Shown: positions 17,171-26,909 of the stretch, one piece after another
How the letters are laid out: each line of letters starts with the position of its first letter
How positions within the stretch are numbered: position 1 is the stretch's first letter
NCBI GenBank assembly: GCA_030913685.1
Contig: CP133187.1
Coordinates: 682,001-746,000 of the forward strand
DNA: 64,000 bases
Origin: Oscillospiraceae bacterium MB24-C1
GTDB taxonomy: Bacteria; Bacillota; Clostridia; Oscillospirales; Ruminococcaceae
Direction: 5' to 3'
Notes under the pieces: generated by a model
Database searches by the model: none
What the model was told of the DNA's origin: nothing
Seen by the model: only the letters and a program-made list of their open reading frames with translations
Made by a program: the position numbers and the translations under genes

Positions 17171-17920
17171 ATGCACACCTTCGTTTGGTTCGCTTATTTT
17201 TGGCTTTATCTAATTATGGTTTATCCGCTGTTGCTATGGACGCAGCATCTGCGACGAAAAGGTGAAATCTGGCGACATGATGCCATCGTCTTTTCCGTCA
17301 TACATAAATGGGCCCGTCGGCTACTAAAGGCCGCCGGGGCAAAAATTACGGTTCAAGGACTTGAAAATCTGCCCCCCGACGACATTGCTGCTGTCTATGT
17401 CGGCAATCATCAGGGCTATTTTGATATTCCGCTGGTTCTTGGTTACTTAGGCGGCGCAAAAGGCCTCGTTGCAAAAAAAGAAATTCAAAAGATGCCGCTG
17501 ATACGCAGCTGGATGCTGGAACTTGGCTGTGTTTTCATCGACAGAGATAACCCGCGCGCCTCGATGAATGCGCTCAATGAGGCAGGGCGGCGTGTGCAGA
17601 ATGGTTATCCGATGGTTGTATTCCCCGAGGGCACCCGCAGTAAAACCGGTGATATGGCGGATTTTAAAGCCGGAGCATTCAAAATTGCTCAGAAAAACAA
17701 CGCCCCTGTTGTACCGTTTTTTATTGAGGGCACCGGGCACTTGCTGGAGCGAAACGGCTACCGAATCAAGCCCGCAACTGTAACCATCACCGTTTTGCCG
17801 ATGATTGATACGGACGGCTATGCCCGCGAGGATTGGAAGGCTTTACCCGCCCTTGCACAAGACCGTGTACGCCAGGCGCTGGAGCAACATCGGGCTCAGT
17901 CGGCTTTAAAGGAGTTGTGA
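17171..17920 (+). CDS. plsC: 1-acyl-sn-glycerol-3-phosphate acyltransferase
   Basis: 249 residues with an N-terminal membrane segment (FAYFWLYLIMVYPLLLW). Acyltransferase motifs are intact: NHQGYFD (HX4D catalytic dyad), the region GCVFIDRDNPR, VFPEGTRSKTGDM (substrate binding) and NAPVVPFFIEG. It acylates lysophosphatidic acid to phosphatidic acid at the inner face of the membrane. It lies 28 bases after the antiporter gene and 3 bases before the CAP lipoprotein gene, so the genes are probably co-transcribed. Confidence 0.9.
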   Translation: MHTFVWFAYFWLYLIMVYPLLLWTQHLRRKGEIWRHDAIVFSVIHKWARRLLKAAGAKITVQGLENLPPDDIAAVYVGNHQGYFDIPLVLGYLGGAKGLVAKKEIQKMPLIRSWMLELGCVFIDRDNPRASMNALNEAGRRVQNGYPMVVFPEGTRSKTGDMADFKAGAFKIAQKNNAPVVPFFIEGTGHLLERNGYRIKPATVTITVLPMIDTDGYAREDWKALPALAQDRVRQALEQHRAQSALKEL

Positions 17921-17923
17921 AAC

Positions 17924-19465
17924 ATGAAGCGATTGTCTATGGTTGTTAGTGTGGTCCTTCTGTTATTCGCTCTCACAGGCTGTTTTGAAAAAGAGTTTGA
18001 CAGCAACGCAATCGTCCTGCGCGGGGCTAAAAACCTTAATTTTTCAGTGGGCGAGACAAAATCAGTGAAAGCCGAACTACCACAACTCGAAGGTCTCAAG
18101 TTGACCGCTATCTGCAGAGATCCGGCGCTCGACGCACAAATATCCGATGGCAACGCCCTGACCCTCTCGTGCGATACAGCCGGAGATTATATTCTTACCC
18201 TTCGGCTAGAAGCCAAGGGCTACCGCACAAAGGAGACGCGATATCCTGTTTCGGTCACCACACAACTCATGTCGATAATTGCCGTTTTAGAGGACGGAAA
18301 AGAGCTGGACTTAGGCGAGGGTCTCACGCTCAACATGGGGGATGAAAAATCGTTTGAGTTGTCTGGCGCGCCTGAAAATGCCGTGTACAGTATCCAAAAT
18401 GCAGACACGGCCGTAGTAAGCGTCGATCAGCAGTCGGATGCTATCATGTTGGCCGCTGTTGCGCCCGGTAAAACAACCTTACAAATAGGCGTGACCTGCG
18501 TCGGTTACCAGCCGTTTTCAGCTCAGCTGTCCGTCGAGGTGGATAAACCAACGGCGATGCTGGAGCTGGCGAATCAAAGCATATCGGGAACCACACGAGA
18601 CACGCTTAACGTGACCTGCCTTGCATTCCAGCCGGGCGGTCGTCTAACCGCATCGGCCAATGATCCTGCGGTATCAGCCAAAGTCGATGCGAATATTATT
18701 CGCATTTCTTCAACTAAAGCGGGTAATTTTACGGTGATCGTTTCTTGTGAGGCCGAGGGGTACCACACCACCACGCAAACGGTCAGCGCAGCTTTTACTA
18801 TGCCACTGGTGCCCATGTCGCTACCTTCGTCTATATCATTGGCATTAGGGCAAACTAAAGAGGCCAACATTGCCGGATTGCCCGATGGTGCAGCGTTGTC
18901 TGTGTCCATTGATAATGATAATATTGCCGTTCAATACAGTAACGGCGTGCTTTCAATCGAAGGCAAAGCCGTCGGCAACACCAACATCACCATAATTGCA
19001 AGCTGCACAGGCTACGCCGAAAGCCGGGTAACGCTGCCGATTGCGGTCAACGCCGTCGCTTATAACGTCAGCAGCAAATATGACCATTATGTTGAGGAAA
19101 TTGTTGATCTGGTCAATGAAGAGCGCGCCCGCTACGGCCTTTCGACGTTGGCCTATCTGCCAGACCTTGAGGGTGCCTGCCAGACCCGCGCCAAAGAAGC
19201 CTCCACCGTGTGGGACCACTCCCGCCCGGATGGCCGCGGCTGGGAAACGGTACTGACAGACATGGGGTATTCCTATCATGCCGCGGGAGAAAATCTGCTG
19301 GACGCCAATGTTCTCAACGCTACCAGCGCCGTAGAAGCTTGGATGGGATCACCGGGCCACCGTGAAAATATTCTAAGGCCGAAGTTTACCGGTATCTGCG
19401 TCGGCATTGTACAGGGTACCGACGGCGACTATTACTATGCGCAGCTTTTCATCACAAAGGAATAG
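17924..19465 (+). CDS. Secreted lipoprotein with Ig-like repeats and a C-terminal CAP domain
   Basis: 513 residues with a lipobox near residue 20 (FALTGCF). The middle, about 30-370, consists of four diverged beta-sandwich repeats of roughly 85-90 residues, each ending in a phrase like TLTLSCDTAGDYILTL. The last 140 residues form a CAP/SCP-like domain: NEERARYGL, WDHSRPDGRGWE, GENLL and GSPGHRENILRP, with the His/Glu cavity residues. Such proteins are surface-anchored in Firmicutes; the activity is not known. GGAGTTGTGAAAC precedes ATG 17924. Confidence 0.88.
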   Translation: MKRLSMVVSVVLLLFALTGCFEKEFDSNAIVLRGAKNLNFSVGETKSVKAELPQLEGLKLTAICRDPALDAQISDGNALTLSCDTAGDYILTLRLEAKGYRTKETRYPVSVTTQLMSIIAVLEDGKELDLGEGLTLNMGDEKSFELSGAPENAVYSIQNADTAVVSVDQQSDAIMLAAVAPGKTTLQIGVTCVGYQPFSAQLSVEVDKPTAMLELANQSISGTTRDTLNVTCLAFQPGGRLTASANDPAVSAKVDANIIRISSTKAGNFTVIVSCEAEGYHTTTQTVSAAFTMPLVPMSLPSSISLALGQTKEANIAGLPDGAALSVSIDNDNIAVQYSNGVLSIEGKAVGNTNITIIASCTGYAESRVTLPIAVNAVAYNVSSKYDHYVEEIVDLVNEERARYGLSTLAYLPDLEGACQTRAKEASTVWDHSRPDGRGWETVLTDMGYSYHAAGENLLDANVLNATSAVEAWMGSPGHRENILRPKFTGICVGIVQGTDGDYYYAQLFITKE

Positions 19466-19469
19466 CATC

Positions 19470-20654
19470 ATGAAACAAAAAGTAGTCTATATAGCTTCCA
19501 TTCTTCTGTCTATTTTATATTTGATCGTCGGCAGCAGGGTTGCTTCATCCAATATGCCTGAATTTGAGCATATTTATCAGGATAACTGTGAAAAGGCTCA
19601 GGTTCAAGGCATTATCGCCCGCCAATCGGCAGCACAGGAGGTTGGCGGCATGCAGTATGGCCAAGGTGTCAATATCATTTTTGGCGCAAAGCTGCTCACT
19701 GGCCCTCAAAAGGGCGCCTTGATTACAGCACTGCAAAACTGTGACCCCGATTCTCCCTATCAACTTCGGGAGGTAAAAACAGGAGATCATGTGCTCGTTA
19801 TCCTAAACCCCGATTTTCACGGCGAAGTCAAGTGGATGATGGGCGAATATGTCCGAACTGATACATTGTTGATATTTGCCGTCGTCTTTGGTGTAATGTT
19901 GATTCTTTTCGGACGCTTTAAAGGCCTTAATACAATCTTATCCCTGACATTTACTTGCCTAGCTATCTTCACCGTATTTGTTCCCGCCATTTTATCGGGT
20001 AAGAACATCTATTTTTGGGCGATTCTCACCTGTGCATTCATCATTATCATGACACTGCTCATCGTCAACGGCGCCAATAAAAAGAGCCTCTGCAGCGGCA
20101 TCGGCTGTTTTTCTGGTATTTTGCTGTCCGGTGGACTGACGCTGTTTTCAGACAAATTTTTGCGCCTGACCGGTATGCTCAATGAGGAATCACTGTACCT
20201 GAAGTTTTTAATTGAGGGGCATACAATTGATCTCAAGGCTATCATCTTTGCCGCCATTCTCATCGGCGCGGTCGGCGCTATCATGGATGTCGCCATCTCG
20301 CTTTCTTCGGCGCTATATGAGATTTATGAAGCTACTCCAGAATGTACCCCCGCCGCCATTATGCGCTCCGGTATGACCATTGGGCGCGACATTATGGGCA
20401 CCATGTCCAACACGCTGGTACTTGCCTATATCGGCGGTTCGCTTTCTCTGACGCTGCTTCTCATCGCCTACAGCAGCTCATGGCTGGGGCTTTTAAACCG
20501 CGAAATGATCGTCGTGGAAATCCTTCAGGCGCTAGTGGGCAGCTTTGGGCTACTCTTAACCATTCCGCTGACCTCAGCGGTCTGCGCCACAATCTACTGT
20601 TTGAGCAAAAAAGATGATAAATCTGACCCTCCCACCGTTTTGCCGAATAACTAA
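19470..20654 (+). CDS. YibE/F family membrane protein
   Basis: 394 residues from ATG 19470, 4 bases after the CAP gene stop; an upstream in-frame start would overlap that gene without a ribosome site. An N-terminal segment and a beta-rich extracytoplasmic region (about 25-125) precede seven or so membrane helices. The family signature GAVGAIMDVAISLSSALYEI is present, with GMTIGRDIMGTMSNTLVLAY after it. The function of YibE/F proteins is not established. It ends the run that starts with the antiporter. Confidence 0.85.
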   Translation: MKQKVVYIASILLSILYLIVGSRVASSNMPEFEHIYQDNCEKAQVQGIIARQSAAQEVGGMQYGQGVNIIFGAKLLTGPQKGALITALQNCDPDSPYQLREVKTGDHVLVILNPDFHGEVKWMMGEYVRTDTLLIFAVVFGVMLILFGRFKGLNTILSLTFTCLAIFTVFVPAILSGKNIYFWAILTCAFIIIMTLLIVNGANKKSLCSGIGCFSGILLSGGLTLFSDKFLRLTGMLNEESLYLKFLIEGHTIDLKAIIFAAILIGAVGAIMDVAISLSSALYEIYEATPECTPAAIMRSGMTIGRDIMGTMSNTLVLAYIGGSLSLTLLLIAYSSSWLGLLNREMIVVEILQALVGSFGLLLTIPLTSAVCATIYCLSKKDDKSDPPTVLPNN

Positions 20655-20678
20655 CCTTTTTTGTTACTATTACTATTT

Positions 20679-20725
20679 TAAAAAAGAACCTGAGATTACA
20701 GCATATATCTGTAATCTCAGGTTCT
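20679..20725. terminator. Bidirectional terminator with a 17-bp perfect stem
   Basis: Arms at 20685-20701 and 20709-20725 pair perfectly over 17 bases (AGAACCTGAGATTACAG and its complement) with a 7-base loop. A T-run follows on the minus strand, so it ends the minus-strand chemoreceptor transcript and probably also the plus-strand YibE/F one. Confidence 0.85.
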
Positions 20726-20808
20726 AAACATTTCGCTTAACCGTAAGGGTATTTTCAGTGACCCCACGGCGGCACCTGGCGTTACCAACCAGAGCGCCAC
20801 CTCCAATG

Positions 20809-21651
20809 CTATTGATCTGTCATATAATCTGAAATGCCTGCAAGTTCCCCTGCCATGGTAGCAAAGCCTAGGCTGGCATTCGCCGTTTCTTGTATAGATA
20901 CCTCTTGGGATTTTACAGTGCCATCAACCGCTTGAATTTTTTCATTCATTTGGATAATAGACTGTTGTACCTTATCCAATAAATCTTTTATATTTTTAAC
21001 TGATTCAGCACTTTCTACTGCTAGTTTCCGAACTTCACCGGCTACAACACCAAAGCCTCTGCCAAGCTCGCCAACGCGAGCAGCTTCTATGGCTGCATTC
21101 AAGCCTAATAAATTAGTTTGTTTAGCTATGCTACTGATAAAAGCAACTATTTCATCTGTCTGTTTTATTGAACTGGTTAAATCCTTACTAAAAGCTCCAA
21201 GCTCGTTAGAGATATTCGCTAATTCCGCAGTTGTAGCAGCGATCTCTTCCATATTTGCTGTGTGCTCTTGTGCAAATGCCGCTAATTCTTTTGAAATTTG
21301 TTGTATTTTTTCTTGACTTTCTACGGCCTGAGTTGTAATAACACAACCAATTACCTTGCTGCCGTTTTTAACCGGGTATGCACATGCTATATAGGGTATA
21401 CCAAAGGCTGATTGCTCCTTTGTAATCTTTCGCACAACTTTCTTACCGGTTGTTATACATTGTTCGCTAACTTGACCTTGCATTGGCTCTCCAGCCTTAA
21501 TCCTTAAGTCGAAAGATTTACCAGGGACATATGAAGTGTAATAGCCCTCTTTAATGACAGATACACCAACATCCTCGATAAATATTTCATTAAGATATGG
21601 CGCCAAAACTGTAAAAGAATCTAAAATCTCTTCCGCTGAATAATTTTTCAC
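20809..21651 (-). CDS. Soluble methyl-accepting chemotaxis-like receptor
   Basis: 280 residues without a membrane segment. The first 115 residues form a sensor-like domain with a GAF/PAS-like beta core ([20 protein letters not shown]). The rest is a short signalling hairpin with the conserved tip [19 protein letters not shown]. It would sense a cytoplasmic signal and feed CheA or another partner. No HAMP domain is present, and the coiled-coil is shorter than in standard receptors. It is monocistronic between terminators. Confidence 0.85.
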   Translation of the reverse strand: MKNYSAEEILDSFTVLAPYLNEIFIEDVGVSVIKEGYYTSYVPGKSFDLRIKAGEPMQGQVSEQCITTGKKVVRKITKEQSAFGIPYIACAYPVKNGSKVIGCVITTQAVESQEKIQQISKELAAFAQEHTANMEEIAATTAELANISNELGAFSKDLTSSIKQTDEIVAFISSIAKQTNLLGLNAAIEAARVGELGRGFGVVAGEVRKLAVESAESVKNIKDLLDKVQQSIIQMNEKIQAVDGTVKSQEVSIQETANASLGFATMAGELAGISDYMTDQ

Positions 21652-22124
21652 AATATCCGCCCCTTTATATTTCTCATTTTAAAATGATTATTAAATATAA
21701 ATACGCTTAAGCCATTGAGAAAATCCCTAATCTATCGCCTTGATTACTCTAAAAATTACAAATTAATATTGGAACAATGATAATTATTAATATTTTAGCC
21801 TTTTCCGTGATGAATTGTCAAGTATGACACTTTGTGTAGAAAAGCCTGATACTAATCTCAAATAAAACAGAGTACTTGTTAGAGTGGATACTTGTGGGTA
21901 GTGTTTGCAAGGCTTTTTCGTGGTACAAGACGGACGACGCAAGCAGGGCAACGTAGCAGGCGCATAAAATAAACCGCAAATACCAAAGTGCTTTTAGAGT
22001 TACTCGGCTATAAATAAAGGTTAGCGTTACCGCGTAGCCACACGCTAAATAAATCAAAGCGCCCATTTTCAGAAGTAAATATCCTGAAAATGGGCGTTAA
22101 ATAATGATTTTTGCTGGTCAGCTT
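21652..22124. other. Intergenic stretch with one terminator and no supported gene
   Basis: A hydrophobic 82-codon frame on the minus strand (21818-22066) starts inside the terminator stem of the neighbouring gene and has no ribosome site, so I do not accept it as a gene, although its membrane-like composition could mark a decayed small membrane protein. Confidence 0.4.
22060..22096 (-). terminator. Terminator after the rsmD-coaD operon
   Basis: A 13-bp perfect stem, CGCCCATTTTCAG at 22060-22072 against its complement at 22084-22096, lies 28 bases past the end of the minus-strand coiled-coil gene. T-rich sequence follows on the minus strand. Confidence 0.75.
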
Positions 22125-22580
22125 CTACCGCTTGGTCGTGTTGCGCATAGCCTGACGGGTGGTGCGCACCTCGGTAAGCAGTTTTGCCAGCGTCTCTTCC
22201 GACTGACGCAAAAGATCATCCGAAAACTCTTGTGAAGCCGTGCGGAGGTCTTTCGCTTTGCTCTGCGCCTGCGAAAGAATCTCAACCGCCTTCTGTTGTG
22301 CCTGTTTAACAATTTCCTCCTGCGCAATAAGCGCGCGGGCGCGGTCCTCGGCGCGGCGCACAACAGCATCCGCCTCGCGTTTGGCAGTGGCGATGATATC
22401 GGCGCGATCTGAAACAATGCTCTTGGCCTGCTTGATCTCGCCAGGTAGGTTCATGCGAATATCGTCGAGCAGCTCCTGAATCTTCTCAATATCCACCACA
22501 CTACGATTGTTGGTCAGCGGAAGATTCCAGCTTTTATCCAACAGCTCATCGAGCATGTCTAAAATTTCTTCAATGTTCAT
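22125..22580 (-). CDS. Conserved coiled-coil protein linked to coaD
   Basis: 151 residues, almost wholly helical. After an acidic start (MNIEEILDMLDELLDKS) it is a long coiled coil rich in Ala, Gln, Glu and Arg, resembling ATP synthase b-subunit or DivIVA-like rods. It overlaps coaD by 4 bases. Clostridial genomes often carry such a gene after rsmD-coaD, but I know of no assigned function; a scaffold role at the division site or membrane is only a possibility. Confidence 0.7.
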   Translation of the reverse strand: MNIEEILDMLDELLDKSWNLPLTNNRSVVDIEKIQELLDDIRMNLPGEIKQAKSIVSDRADIIATAKREADAVVRRAEDRARALIAQEEIVKQAQQKAVEILSQAQSKAKDLRTASQEFSDDLLRQSEETLAKLLTEVRTTRQAMRNTTKR

Positions 22581-23077
22581 TCTGAAGCGTCTCCACCTTT
22601 CTTCTCAAATCGCTGATATACCCGCTCATGTAGGCACCGGGGAACTAACCCAGAAAGATCGCCCTTGAGCATCGCCATCTGCCGCACCAAACTGGAACTT
22701 AAGTAAAGGTTATACAGGCTGGTGGTCAAAAACACCGTCTCGGCACCCGGATACAGCTTCTTATTGGTGATCGCCATCTGGAATTCATATTCGAAATCGC
22801 TCATAGCGCGCAGTCCCTTGACGATGGCCACAGCGTTTTTATCGCGGACATAGTTGATGAGCAGGCCAGAATAGCTGTCAACCTCAACATTGGGATATTC
22901 GGCGACCACCTCACGGATCATCTGCATACGCTCCTCAACCGAAAAGGTCGGGTGCTTGTCCGGGTTGATGACCACGACCACAATCACCTTGTCAAACAGC
23001 TTGGAGGCACGCTTAAAAATATCCAAATGACCGTAAGTGACGGGGTCAAAGCTGCCGGGGCATACTGCAATTCTCAT
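22577..23077 (-). CDS. coaD: Phosphopantetheine adenylyltransferase
   Basis: 166 residues. The nucleotidyltransferase motif CPGSFDPVTYGHLDI (HxGH class, here TYGH) opens the protein, and YLSSSLVRQMA near residue 130 is the ISSS-like C-terminal motif. It transfers AMP from ATP to 4'-phosphopantetheine, giving dephospho-CoA. It lies 9 bases after rsmD and overlaps the coiled-coil gene, the common Firmicute order rsmD-coaD. Confidence 0.95.
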   Translation of the reverse strand: MRIAVCPGSFDPVTYGHLDIFKRASKLFDKVIVVVVINPDKHPTFSVEERMQMIREVVAEYPNVEVDSYSGLLINYVRDKNAVAIVKGLRAMSDFEYEFQMAITNKKLYPGAETVFLTTSLYNLYLSSSLVRQMAMLKGDLSGLVPRCLHERVYQRFEKKGGDASE

Positions 23078-23086
23078 AATGTCTCC

Positions 23087-23623
23087 TTAAAGCGCACGGT
23101 AGGTCGTCAACTTTGCCTTACCGTAACGATATTCTTTGCGCGCGGCAAAAATGCCCACGGCTTCGGGCAGCATTTCATCCCGCTCAGTTTCACACATAAT
23201 AATGCCGCCGGGGTTCATACAAGGCACCAGCAACGGCAGCAACGAATTAATCAGCTCTTTGTTGTAGGGCGGGTCTAACAACGCAATATCAAAAGGCTCG
23301 CGTACAGTTTTTAAAAACGCGACAGCGTCCATCATGACGATCCGCGCATGGTCTTTGAGCTTGGTGTGTTCAAGGTTCTGGGTAATGGCCTGATTTGCCT
23401 CGCGCGAAGCGTCGACAAAAACCGCCGAACGTGCGCCGCGCGACAGCGCCTCAATGCCAAGCTGACCCGAACCTGCAAAAAGATCCAGCACCGCAGAACC
23501 TTCCACCTCAAACTGAATGATAGAAAACAGCGCTTCTTTTGCCATATCTGAGGTCGGGCGGGTATCTAATCCCTGCGGAGCCACAAGCTTGCGCCCTCTG
23601 GCCGTGCCGGTGATAACTCTCAT
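23087..23623 (-). CDS. rsmD: 16S rRNA (guanine966-N2)-methyltransferase
   Basis: 178 residues, the normal length. The SAM-binding loop is LDLFAGSGQLGIEALSRGA, and the catalytic motif is ALLDPPYNKE (DPPY). N-terminal RVITGTARGRKL is typical. The enzyme methylates G966 of 16S rRNA in the small subunit. It is the first gene of the rsmD-coaD operon, with AAGGAGACAAGTC before the ATG. Confidence 0.95.
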   Translation of the reverse strand: MRVITGTARGRKLVAPQGLDTRPTSDMAKEALFSIIQFEVEGSAVLDLFAGSGQLGIEALSRGARSAVFVDASREANQAITQNLEHTKLKDHARIVMMDAVAFLKTVREPFDIALLDPPYNKELINSLLPLLVPCMNPGGIIMCETERDEMLPEAVGIFAARKEYRYGKAKLTTYRAL

Positions 23624-23795
23624 GACTTGTCTCCTTAAAGCTCGGCCGCGAGCAGCCGATTGTTTAAACTATTCACTCACCCATTAAAAGGTAAACATAA
23701 TTTGCAAGGGAACTTTTCTCCCAAAGACGAGCGATAGTATTAGGTGTTAATCTATTAAAGATCGCTTATTATTATCCCTTTTTTATGACAATTTG

Positions 23796-25643
23796 TCAAC
23801 CGATTTCACCCTTCTGCACCGCATCGAGCAGCGCTCTGGCTGCGCGCAGGTTCATACCCTTGACGGCAGCAAGCGCTTTTTCATCTGCGGTGAGAATCGC
23901 CTTTTTGGTTTTAAAATGTGAAAAAAGGGCGCGCGCCCTCACATCTCCAATACCCTTGACCTTGGTGAGCGAAAGCTCAAAAGCTGTCTTTTTGTGCGCC
24001 TTACGCGCATAGTTTATGGCAAAACGATGCGTTTCATCCTGAATCATGGTCACAAGCGTGAAAACACTACGATGAGAAGCGATTCCAATCTCGCCCCCCT
24101 GAGACGAAATGGCACGGGTACGGTGCCGGTCATCTTTAACCATACCGAACACCGGTATGTTCAGTGACAGCGACTCCAGCACGCCCTTAGCGGTGGAAAC
24201 ATGCCCCCGGCCGCCATCGATTAACAGCAAATCTGGTAGACGATTAAAAAAACCGCCGTCTTCGGCCTGCGCCAGATAGCGGGCAAACCGGCGATTGAGC
24301 ATCTGCGCCATACTGGCGTAGTCATCCGGCCCCACGATATCCTTGATCGAAAAATGCTTATAGGCTGCCTTTTGCGGCCGACCATTTTCAAACACCACCA
24401 TCGAGCCAACGATCGTCTCGCTGCCAATGTTTGAAATATCATAGGATTCGATCCAGACCGGTGGTTTTGATAATCCCAGAAGCTTTGCCAGTTCGTCGAG
24501 CGCCGCCAGTTCTCGCCCAGTGCGCCCACTGCTTCGCAGCGACAGCTGCTCGGCGGCATTTAATCGCGCCATCTCCACCAGCTTAACCAGGTCGCCGCGC
24601 TGCGGCTGCACAATGGACACTTTTTTGCCTAAACGCTGCGACAATAGCTGTTCAATCAACGGTTTATCGGGTAGCGGTCCATCCACCGTCAGCTGGCTCG
24701 GCAGCTCGTGCATCGGGTCTGAGTAGTAACGCGAGATGAATTCCTCTCTGGCATCCTCAACCGACGAGATGTCGGGGAACAAAAAGTCAAGCTTATCCAC
24801 CAGCCTTTGCCCTCGGAATTTGATCAGCGACAACGATAAATCGTCGCCCGATTGTACAAACGCCAGCACATCCTGATCAGTAACATTGGCGTACACCACC
24901 CGCTGGCGGTCGGCAAAGCGGGCGATCGCCCGAAGCCTGTCGCGGCATTTAGCTGCCTTTTCAAACTCAAGATTCTCGGCCGCTTGTTCCATCTGTTCAG
25001 TGAGCAGTTTTTGCGCCTCAGCGCTACCGCCCTTAATGTATTCCATTGCCTGCCGCATAATTTCGGCGTACTCCTCCGGCGAAATGCCGCCCCGACATAC
25101 CCCCATGCACTGTTTAAGATGGTAATTGAGACAGGGCCGTCCCTTTTTAATATCGCGGGGGAACTGCCGCGTGCAGGTGGGTAGCCCAAATGCCTTGTTC
25201 GCTTCATCAGCAGTATTTTTCACTACCCACGCCGACATATACGGTCCAATATAGGTCGCGCCATCATCCGTCTTCTGTTTGACCTCGGTGATACGAGGGT
25301 ATTCCCCTTTGTCAATGCGCAGATAGCTGTAGCCTTTGTCGTCCTTGAGCAAAATATTATATTTTGGCGTATGTTGCTTAATCAGGCTGCATTCAAGCAC
25401 AAGCGCTTCAAACTCACTGGCAGTGACGATCGTTTCAAAACTCTGTACCTGCAATACCATCGCCAACACCTTTGGCAGATGCTTATCCAACGCACGGAAA
25501 TAGCTTGAGACACGGTTTTTTAAGTTTTTGGCTTTGCCAACATAGATGATCTCGCCGGCTTTATTACGCATTAAATAAACGCCCGGCTCAGCCGTCAATG
25601 CCCGGGATTTCTGATGAAGCGCGTGTATTCTCTCTTCCGACAT
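23796..25643 (-). CDS. uvrC: Excinuclease ABC subunit C
   Basis: 615 residues, full length. A GIY-YIG nuclease domain (about 12-95: EPGVYLMRNKAGEIIYVGKA), a cysteine-containing segment, a UVR motif near 195-235 (ENLEFEKAAKCRDRL), an RNase H-like endonuclease domain (IESYDISNIGSETIVGSMVV ... LLIDGGRGH) and a C-terminal helix-hairpin-helix (KGIGDVRARALFSHF) are all present. UvrC makes both incisions in nucleotide excision repair. It stands alone; no uvrA or uvrB is nearby and no SOS box is seen directly upstream. Confidence 0.95.
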   Translation of the reverse strand: MSEERIHALHQKSRALTAEPGVYLMRNKAGEIIYVGKAKNLKNRVSSYFRALDKHLPKVLAMVLQVQSFETIVTASEFEALVLECSLIKQHTPKYNILLKDDKGYSYLRIDKGEYPRITEVKQKTDDGATYIGPYMSAWVVKNTADEANKAFGLPTCTRQFPRDIKKGRPCLNYHLKQCMGVCRGGISPEEYAEIMRQAMEYIKGGSAEAQKLLTEQMEQAAENLEFEKAAKCRDRLRAIARFADRQRVVYANVTDQDVLAFVQSGDDLSLSLIKFRGQRLVDKLDFLFPDISSVEDAREEFISRYYSDPMHELPSQLTVDGPLPDKPLIEQLLSQRLGKKVSIVQPQRGDLVKLVEMARLNAAEQLSLRSSGRTGRELAALDELAKLLGLSKPPVWIESYDISNIGSETIVGSMVVFENGRPQKAAYKHFSIKDIVGPDDYASMAQMLNRRFARYLAQAEDGGFFNRLPDLLLIDGGRGHVSTAKGVLESLSLNIPVFGMVKDDRHRTRAISSQGGEIGIASHRSVFTLVTMIQDETHRFAINYARKAHKKTAFELSLTKVKGIGDVRARALFSHFKTKKAILTADEKALAAVKGMNLRAARALLDAVQKGEIG

Positions 25644-25679
25644 ATCTTTCCCCCATCAAACCGGCAGTGCTGCCGCGTA

Positions 25680-25717
25680 ACAAAAACGGTGTGCCGCCAA
25701 CAAAAGCAGCACACCGT
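25680..25717 (-). terminator. Terminator after the HPr gene
   Basis: On the minus strand ACGGTGTGC pairs with GCACACCGT around a 14-base loop and is followed by TTTTTG. It lies 18 bases past the HPr stop. Confidence 0.8.
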
Positions 25718-25734
25718 CTCGCTGTGTCCAAAAC

Positions 25735-26004
25735 CTAGAATTGCTCAGTAAAGCCGGTTTCAACAAGCTTTGCCAAACCGTCAACAGCGGCTTGCTCATC
25801 AGCGCCGTCCGCTATGATACGTATAGAGGAGCCCCCGACGATGCCCAGAGAAAGAACACCTAAAAGACTCTTGGCATTCACACGTCGTTCATCTTTTTCG
25901 ACCCAAATGGATGCTTTGAATTCATTTGCCTTCTGGATAAAAAAAGTAGCGGGACGGGCGTGCAGTCCAATCTGATTCTGCACATTAACATCCTTCATAT
26001 ACAT
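25735..26004 (-). CDS. HPr family phosphocarrier protein
   Basis: 89 residues. The active His15 is in GLHARPATFF, and the regulatory Ser46 is in NAKSLLGVLSLGI, so it can be phosphorylated by both enzyme I and HPr kinase. It could serve PTS sugar uptake or catabolite repression. No other PTS gene is in the window. ATG 26004 gives the usual His15/Ser46 numbering and has AGGAG upstream; the second ATG at 25998 is an alternative. Confidence 0.92.
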   Translation of the reverse strand: MYMKDVNVQNQIGLHARPATFFIQKANEFKASIWVEKDERRVNAKSLLGVLSLGIVGGSSIRIIADGADEQAAVDGLAKLVETGFTEQF

Positions 26005-26180
26005 AGTACATATCTCCTATCATCGGTGATTTAAAACAACAATTTTATATCCTCATCTTCATTATACGGTCATTCTGCCACCACGTCAATCACACAAAAG
26101 GCAATTAAATGTCATACGGCCAATTTTCTACGCATACGCAATAAATTTGCCTGTATGGACAAGCTGTTTGTGCTAATTTA

Positions 26181-26906
26181 CTAAGTATTTTTCAACATCA
26201 TTATAAAATTATACATTACAGGGCCCAACATTGCCGGCAAAAGATTGGCAGTCTTGACTTTGGTTGATCCTAGCATATTGGTGCCGATCAAGAGAACAAT
26301 GCAATATCCCACCATACATATTTGGTTAAGTAGCTCAGTGCCGTCCAAGACCGGCGCCAATAGCCCCGCACACAGCGTAATCAGTCCTTGATAAACCAGC
26401 ACCGCGAGGGCTGAAAACAACACACCGTAACCAAGCGCCGCCGCCAACACAATGGAGGTAATGCCGTCGAGCGTCGCCTTAACAAACAGAATGCTACTGT
26501 CCTGATTAAGCCCGTCCGAAAGAGCGCCTACAATCGCCATAGCTCCGATGCAAAACAACATCGAGGCCGACACAAACCCCTTGGCAAACCCTTGAGCGCC
26601 CAGCTTTTTCTCTATGGTCACCCCGCCTGCGTAGAGCTTGTCCTCTATGCAGAAAAGCTCGCCGATAATACCACCAGCAGCCAGGCTAAGCACCAACAAA
26701 ATACCGCCCTCATATGAGAGCAACCCCGTGGCAGTGTCGGCAGTGATCATGGCGCAGATAACGCCGTTCAGACCTAAAATCGCCACACCAGTTCCCACAA
26801 ACTTCAGTGCATTTTCCTCTATGCGCTTTGGCAGACCCTTTTTAAACAGCAGCCCGATTGCAGCACCCGCCGCAATTGCCGCCGCATTGACAATGGTTCC
26901 TGTCAT
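26181..26906 (-). CDS. DUF554 membrane protein (YdfK-like)
   Basis: 241 residues with six to seven membrane helices. The N-terminal GTIVNAAAIAAGAAIGLLF and the GGIIGE stretch are characteristic of DUF554. Function unknown; a transporter is possible. It follows trmD by 3 bases and so may be the last gene of the ribosome-maturation operon. Confidence 0.85.
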   Translation of the reverse strand: MTGTIVNAAAIAAGAAIGLLFKKGLPKRIEENALKFVGTGVAILGLNGVICAMITADTATGLLSYEGGILLVLSLAAGGIIGELFCIEDKLYAGGVTIEKKLGAQGFAKGFVSASMLFCIGAMAIVGALSDGLNQDSSILFVKATLDGITSIVLAAALGYGVLFSALAVLVYQGLITLCAGLLAPVLDGTELLNQICMVGYCIVLLIGTNMLGSTKVKTANLLPAMLGPVMYNFIMMLKNT

Positions 26907-26909
26907 ACA

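Noticed and set aside
21818-22066. 82-codon hydrophobic minus-strand frame
   Set aside because: Its ATG is inside the terminator stem at 22060-22096 and no ribosome site precedes it.
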